Below, piece after piece: positions 13,890 to 16,634 of a stretch of 16,634 bases of DNA (position 1 is its first letter; the number at the start of each line of letters is the position of its first letter). A program made the translations under genes and the position numbers. This DNA comes from Opitutaceae bacterium UBA2377 (GTDB lineage Bacteria; Verrucomicrobiota; Verrucomicrobiia; Opitutales; Opitutaceae). Under the pieces are notes generated by a model, which was not told the DNA's origin, made no database searches, and worked only from the letters and a program-made list of their open reading frames with translations. Location of the stretch: contig DDSZ01000002.1 in NCBI GenBank assembly GCA_002344205.1, positions 144,570 to 161,203 on the forward strand, written 5' to 3'.

Positions 13890-14423
13890 TCAGACCGTCG
13901 GTGGAGAGGTGACCGGGCGATTCTTCACGAAAGCGGCCACAATCAGGGAAAGCACCAAGAGAATGAGAAAACCTCCAAACAAGCCCATTGCAGTCATCAC
14001 TCCGGGCCTCGCAATCATTTCCAACATTGGCATGGCAGAGTCGATGTGAGCCGTAGGGAATTTTTTCGCTTCCATCTCCATGATCTGGAACTCAACAAAA
14101 AGCTCGCTGAACCCTGGATTAATGTAGGCGAAATAGGCGTAGTTGTAGATCGCGCTGAACAATGAGCTGAAGAGCGATATCATCACGCCGGTTCCAAAAG
14201 CGGAGCCGTAGCCCCACGATTTTTCTGGCGGGGTGGCAGCCCGCTTTTCGCGCATGCCCAGAAGCAGGCAGGCGATACCGATCACAAAGCCAATCAGATA
14301 GCCGAGGTTTTGGGCGAGCTTGAGCTTGGCTGGATCGCTATGGAAGCCTCCGAAGAAGAGGCCCAGGCCAAGCAAGGCACCGGCGAGGGTCATGATGAAA
14401 CCGTAAGTCAGGTAGGTCTTCAT
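13890..14423 (-). CDS. DUF4199 family membrane protein
   Basis: 177 aa with four hydrophobic helices: about 6-26, 38-56, 74-98 and 142-166. The segment GYGSAFGTGVMISLFSSLFS followed by AIYNYAYFAYINPGF is characteristic of DUF4199, a family of four-helix membrane proteins of unknown function best known from Bacteroidota. A Glu/Met-rich loop (about 105-138) connects helices 3 and 4. GC content in sampled lines is near 50%, lower than the adjacent genes, and the family is centred in another phylum, both consistent with horizontal acquisition. It has its own terminator downstream, and a terminator for the upstream gene precedes it, so it is probably a single-gene transcript. Confidence 0.8.
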   Translation of the reverse strand: MKTYLTYGFIMTLAGALLGLGLFFGGFHSDPAKLKLAQNLGYLIGFVIGIACLLLGMREKRAATPPEKSWGYGSAFGTGVMISLFSSLFSAIYNYAYFAYINPGFSELFVEFQIMEMEAKKFPTAHIDSAMPMLEMIARPGVMTAMGLFGGFLILLVLSLIVAAFVKNRPVTSPPTV

Positions 14424-14450
14424 GTCGCGCAGGCTGGGCGGTCGGACTGG

Positions 14451-14477
14451 AAAAACAATCCCGCTGTGACCAGCGGG
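14451..14477 (-). terminator. Intrinsic terminator after the small membrane protein gene
   Basis: On the minus strand CCCGCTG-GTCA-CAGCGGG, a 7-bp stem with a 4-base loop, is followed by ATTGTTTTT. It lies 49 bp past the stop of the 14527-14802 gene and upstream of the DUF4199 start. Confidence 0.75.
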
Positions 14478-14526
14478 CGGGGAACGGGAGCAGCGGCGAA
14501 ATGCCGCGGGCGAGGGGAAACGCCCC

Positions 14527-14802
14527 TCAGGCGGCGGCGGTGAGGGCGGACACGCGGCGGCGGAGCACCCGGGCGCGGCCGGTGAAGCGCACGCGGGGCG
14601 TGGACCGGCGAGGCTCCCAGCCGGCGCGCCGGGGCGAATAGTCGCGGATGACCGCGACCAGCAGGAACGCGCAGACCATCAGCAGGAAGGAGGCGGTAAT
14701 GCCCTGGTCGAGGACCAGCCCGAGGGTAAAGGCCCCGAGGCCGACGAAGGCGGCGCTGGCGAGGTAGTTGATGAGATTCATGGCAGAAGTTGAGTTGAAC
14801 AT
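14527..14802 (-). CDS. Small two-helix membrane protein with basic tail, unknown family
   Basis: 91 aa from the ATG at 14802 (MFNSTSA), or 84 aa from the ATG at 14781 (MNLINYL); GGGG about eight bases before the first favours it slightly. Two hydrophobic helices (about 10-32 and 35-52) are followed by an Arg-rich C-terminal tail (SPRRAGWEPRRSTP, RARVLRRRVSA) that should lie in the cytoplasm. No family recognised. A Lys/Arg-rich tail after a helix pair could bind nucleic acid, lipid headgroups or a partner, but nothing supports a choice. It lies 85 bp downstream of smr and has its own terminator. The frame upstream of the start has no hydrophobic or conserved features. Confidence 0.6.
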   Translation of the reverse strand: MFNSTSAMNLINYLASAAFVGLGAFTLGLVLDQGITASFLLMVCAFLLVAVIRDYSPRRAGWEPRRSTPRVRFTGRARVLRRRVSALTAAA

Positions 14803-14887
14803 GATGATTGCCCCGAGAACGCAGCAGCGTGGGCAAAAGTTACAAAAAACTTCCTGACGAAAAATGGCGGGGCGACCCGGCCGCGGG

Positions 14888-15187
14888 TCAGATGCGATGG
14901 CGCAAGGCGACGATGGTCGCACCCCAGCCGCCGGAGGTCTCGTCGCCCTGCCGGTATGAATCCACGAGAGACGAGCGGCGCAGCAGTGCGTGCACGGTGG
15001 CGCGCAACGTGCCGGTGCCTTTGCCGTGAATGATGCGGACGGTGCAGATGCCGCGGGTGGCGCATTCCGCCAGATAGGCCGGAATGAGATCGCCGAGGTC
15101 CTGCGGCCGGAAGGTGTGCAAATCCAACTCGCCGGTGATGGGCAAGGACACGGGCTCCCCGTCTCCGGTTGGCGGGAGCGGGGTCAC
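14888..15187 (-). CDS. Smr-domain protein
   Basis: 99 aa from a GTG start at 15187. No ATG precedes the homology downstream of tatA, and the GTG overlaps the tatA stop as GTGA, a classic coupling arrangement. The Smr domain covers about 18-99: the N-terminal LDLHTF (21-26), the HGKGTGTLR signature (54-62) and [10 protein letters not shown] near the end, all hallmark motifs. Stand-alone Smr domains have nuclease activity on nucleic acids in some family members, and in MutS2 the domain acts on stalled ribosomes or DNA; the substrate here is unknown. The C-terminal end is immediately after the conserved strand. Its fixed pairing with tatA is unusual to me. Confidence 0.85.
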   Translation of the reverse strand: MTPLPPTGDGEPVSLPITGELDLHTFRPQDLGDLIPAYLAECATRGICTVRIIHGKGTGTLRATVHALLRRSSLVDSYRQGDETSGGWGATIVALRHRI

Positions 15188-15465
15188 GTTTCCGGCGGGG
15201 AAGACCGGCGGGGCGCAGCGGGTCGAGGGGCCGGCGGCGGGGGCGGGGGCGAGGCCGTGGTGTCCGGCGCATCCTCGATGGCGCGCTTGAATTCCTCTTC
15301 GACGCCGCTCGCGGCTTTTTTGAACTCGCGCATGGATTTGCCGAGCCCTTTGGCCAGCTCGGGCAATTTTTTCCCGCCGAACAGCATGAGCACGACAAAA
15401 AGCACCATCATCAGCTCGGGGCCGCCGATGCCTTCGATGAACGCGAGATGAGGGTTGCCGATCAT
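15184..15465 (-). CDS. tatA: Twin-arginine translocase subunit TatA/E
   Basis: 93 aa. A short N-terminus leads to [31 protein letters not shown]. This is the TatA transmembrane helix (about 16-30) with the conserved polar Glu, followed by the [14 protein letters not shown] hinge and amphipathic helix (to about 50), then an acidic segment and a Pro-rich tail (73-91). TatA oligomers form the pore-like part of the Tat system, which exports folded proteins, working with TatC (not in this window). The length is typical. The stop overlaps the Smr start by 4 bp, so the two are translated together. Upstream is the cysN terminator and a hairpin (15470-15495) near the start codon. Confidence 0.93.
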   Translation of the reverse strand: MIGNPHLAFIEGIGGPELMMVLFVVLMLFGGKKLPELAKGLGKSMREFKKAASGVEEEFKRAIEDAPDTTASPPPPPPAPRPAAPRRSSPPET

Positions 15466-15469
15466 GGTG

Positions 15470-15495
15470 CCGGGGAATCTGACGGATTCCCCCGG
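15470..15495 (-). promoter_or_regulatory. Hairpin in the tatA leader
   Basis: CCGGGGAATC (15470-15479), TGACG loop, GATTCCCCCGG (15485-15495): a 10-bp stem with one unpaired C, ending 5 bp before the tatA ATG. There is no T-tract, so it is not a terminator. It could sequester the translation start or stabilise the mRNA. Confidence 0.4.
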
Positions 15496-15507
15496 CCAAT
15501 GTAACGG

Positions 15508-15532
15508 AAAAATTCGCGCCGCAACGGCGCGA
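15508..15532 (-). terminator. Intrinsic terminator of cysN
   Basis: On the minus strand TCGCGCCG-TTG-CGGCGCGA, a perfect 8-bp stem, is followed by ATTTTT, 3 bp past the cysN stop codon. Confidence 0.85.
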
Positions 15533-15535
15533 CCG

Positions 15536-16634
15536 TCAGATCACGAAATCGGCATCATCGGGCCGGACAACTTCCCGCGGCGGATGCAGCATGCCGGCGG
15601 CGACGGTGGCGTGGGTGCCCTGCTCGATCAGGATGAAGGAACCGGTGAGCCGGTTGGCGGCGTAGCCGTCGAAGACCAGCGGGCGCGCCGTGCGCAGGCG
15701 GATCTCGCCGATGTCGTTGAGCGCGAGGCCGGCCGGGGCGGCCTCCTGCTCCAGGGTGCCGATATTGATGCGGTGCGTGATTTCCGTGACGACGGCCTGC
15801 ACGGTGTGCGTGGTGTGCTTGAGCCAGAATTTTTTGCCGGGCTGCAACACCCGCGAATGCATCCAGCACACCTGAGCGTGCAGATCGACCCCGGCACCGG
15901 GCAGATCCTCGAGCCCGATGACCATGTGGCCGCGGCTCACGTCGATGTCGTGTTCGAGCACGAGCGTGATGGATTGCGGGCAAAACGCCTCGGGTGCCGG
16001 GCCGTCGTAAGTGTGGATTTCCTTCACCGTGGTCGTGAGCCCGCCGGGCAGGATCATGACTTTCTGGCCGGTGCGCACGATACCGCCGGCGATCTGGCCG
16101 CTGAAGCCGCGGAAGTCGTGGAGCCGCGGATCGGTCGGATTGTTGGGCCGGTTGACCCACTGCACGGGCAGGCGGAAGCCGCGCAGATTCCAATCGCTGG
16201 CGATGTGCACGGTTTCAAGATGACTGAGGAGGGTGGGGCCGGAATACCACGGCGTGTGGCGCGAGGGTTCGACGACGTTGTCACCGTTGAGCGCGCTCAG
16301 CGGGATGAACTTCACGTCCCTGATGCCGAGGCGGGGCAGGAACTGCTCAAATTCGGCGCGGATTTCGTTGAAGCGCGCCTCGCTCCAGCCGACGAGGTCC
16401 ATCTTGTTAATCGCGATGACGAGGTGCGGGATGCGCAGGAGCGACGCGATGGCGGTGTGGCGGCGGCTCTGCTCGATGACGCCGGCGCGGGCGTCCACCA
16501 GGATGATCGAGAGGTTGGCCGTTGAGGCCCCGGTCACCATGTTGCGCGTGTATTGGATGTGGCCGGGAGTATCGGCCACGATGAATTTGCGGCGCGGCGT
16601 CGCGAAGTAGCGGTAGGCGACATCGATGGTGATG
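15536..16634 (-). CDS. cysN: Sulfate adenylyltransferase subunit 1 (CysN), partial at window edge
   Basis: About 366 codons are visible; the true start lies beyond 16634. The reading frame enters the window with [10 protein letters not shown], the switch I/G2 region of CysN, then [16 protein letters not shown] (G3), INKMD (G4) and later beta-barrel domains ending near VVRPDD. The G1 P-loop is outside. CysN is the GTPase subunit that, with CysD, makes adenosine 5'-phosphosulfate from ATP and sulfate, the first step of sulfate assimilation. The protein ends after the third domain, so no APS kinase (CysC) is fused. cysD is expected upstream, outside the window. A terminator follows at once. Confidence 0.95.
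   Translation of the reverse strand, partial: ITIDVAYRYFATPRRKFIVADTPGHIQYTRNMVTGASTANLSIILVDARAGVIEQSRRHTAIASLLRIPHLVIAINKMDLVGWSEARFNEIRAEFEQFLPRLGIRDVKFIPLSALNGDNVVEPSRHTPWYSGPTLLSHLETVHIASDWNLRGFRLPVQWVNRPNNPTDPRLHDFRGFSGQIAGGIVRTGQKVMILPGGLTTTVKEIHTYDGPAPEAFCPQSITLVLEHDIDVSRGHMVIGLEDLPGAGVDLHAQVCWMHSRVLQPGKKFWLKHTTHTVQAVVTEITHRINIGTLEQEAAPAGLALNDIGEIRLRTARPLVFDGYAANRLTGSFILIEQGTHATVAAGMLHPPREVVRPDDADFVI

Noticed and set aside
14504..14526. GGGCG/CGCCC stem as a terminator of the 14527-14802 gene
   Set aside because: It is a weak 5-bp stem with no T-tract; the 7-bp stem with T-tract at 14451-14477 is far better.
14868..14887. Terminator after smr
   Set aside because: GGCCGGG-TCG-CCCCGCC followed by ATTTTT has a central mismatch, so it is too weak to annotate, though it may slow transcription.
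1..16634. tRNA, rRNA, CRISPR arrays or a phage region
   Set aside because: No cloverleaf, ribosomal RNA segment, regularly spaced direct repeats or phage structural genes were recognised on either strand.

Overview
The window is a stretch of a high-GC bacterial chromosome (many stretches near 65-70% GC by eye). It most resembles Verrucomicrobiota, perhaps Opitutaceae. That is an inference from gene content: a short ECF sigma / one-helix partner / PDZ operon, DUF3185 and DUF4199 membrane proteins, a long U32 protein, and few clear Shine-Dalgarno sites. No rRNA, tRNA, CRISPR array or complete transposase is visible.

Layout. (1) 1-243 is a non-coding element bounded by a perfect 22-bp inverted repeat, probably a MITE or REP-like element. 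It lies beside a lower-GC gene (274-1605, minus) for an exported S41-protease-like protein whose catalytic Ser position holds Tyr. (2) 1711-2928 (minus) encodes an adenylate-kinase-like P-loop kinase with an unassigned C-terminal domain. A 319-bp divergent region with hairpins and a 7-bp-periodic repeat separates it from a plus-strand operon: an NtrC/AlgB-type response regulator (3248-4582), its HAMP-PAS histidine kinase (4587-6359) and a DUF3185 membrane protein (6371-6601). (3) Convergent to this, with only 4 bp between stop codons, is a minus-strand series: OxyR-like LysR regulator (10510-11400), MFS exporter (9206-10459) and U32 protein (6606-9164). The lysR promoter carries an ATAG-N7-CTAT dyad on its -10 box. 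(4) Plus strand: a 61-aa membrane protein with its own terminator, then an ECF sigma factor, a putative one-helix anti-sigma and an exported PDZ protein (11832-13822), closed by a bidirectional terminator. (5) Minus strand to the end: DUF4199 protein, a small two-helix membrane protein, a tatA-smr pair overlapping by GTGA, and cysN, which is cut by the window edge.

How the genes fit together. Two signalling modules stand out: the two-component/sigma-54 operon with a small membrane protein, and the ECF sigma / partner / PDZ operon. The LysR protein probably regulates itself and the MFS pump. TatA serves twin-arginine export and CysN sulfate activation. I do not see an obvious new defence or biosynthetic system. 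The less ordinary items are the S41 pseudoprotease beside a MITE-like element, the OxyR-like regulator lacking the peroxidatic Cys but facing an OxyR-like half-site, the kinase fusion, and the tatA-smr coupling.
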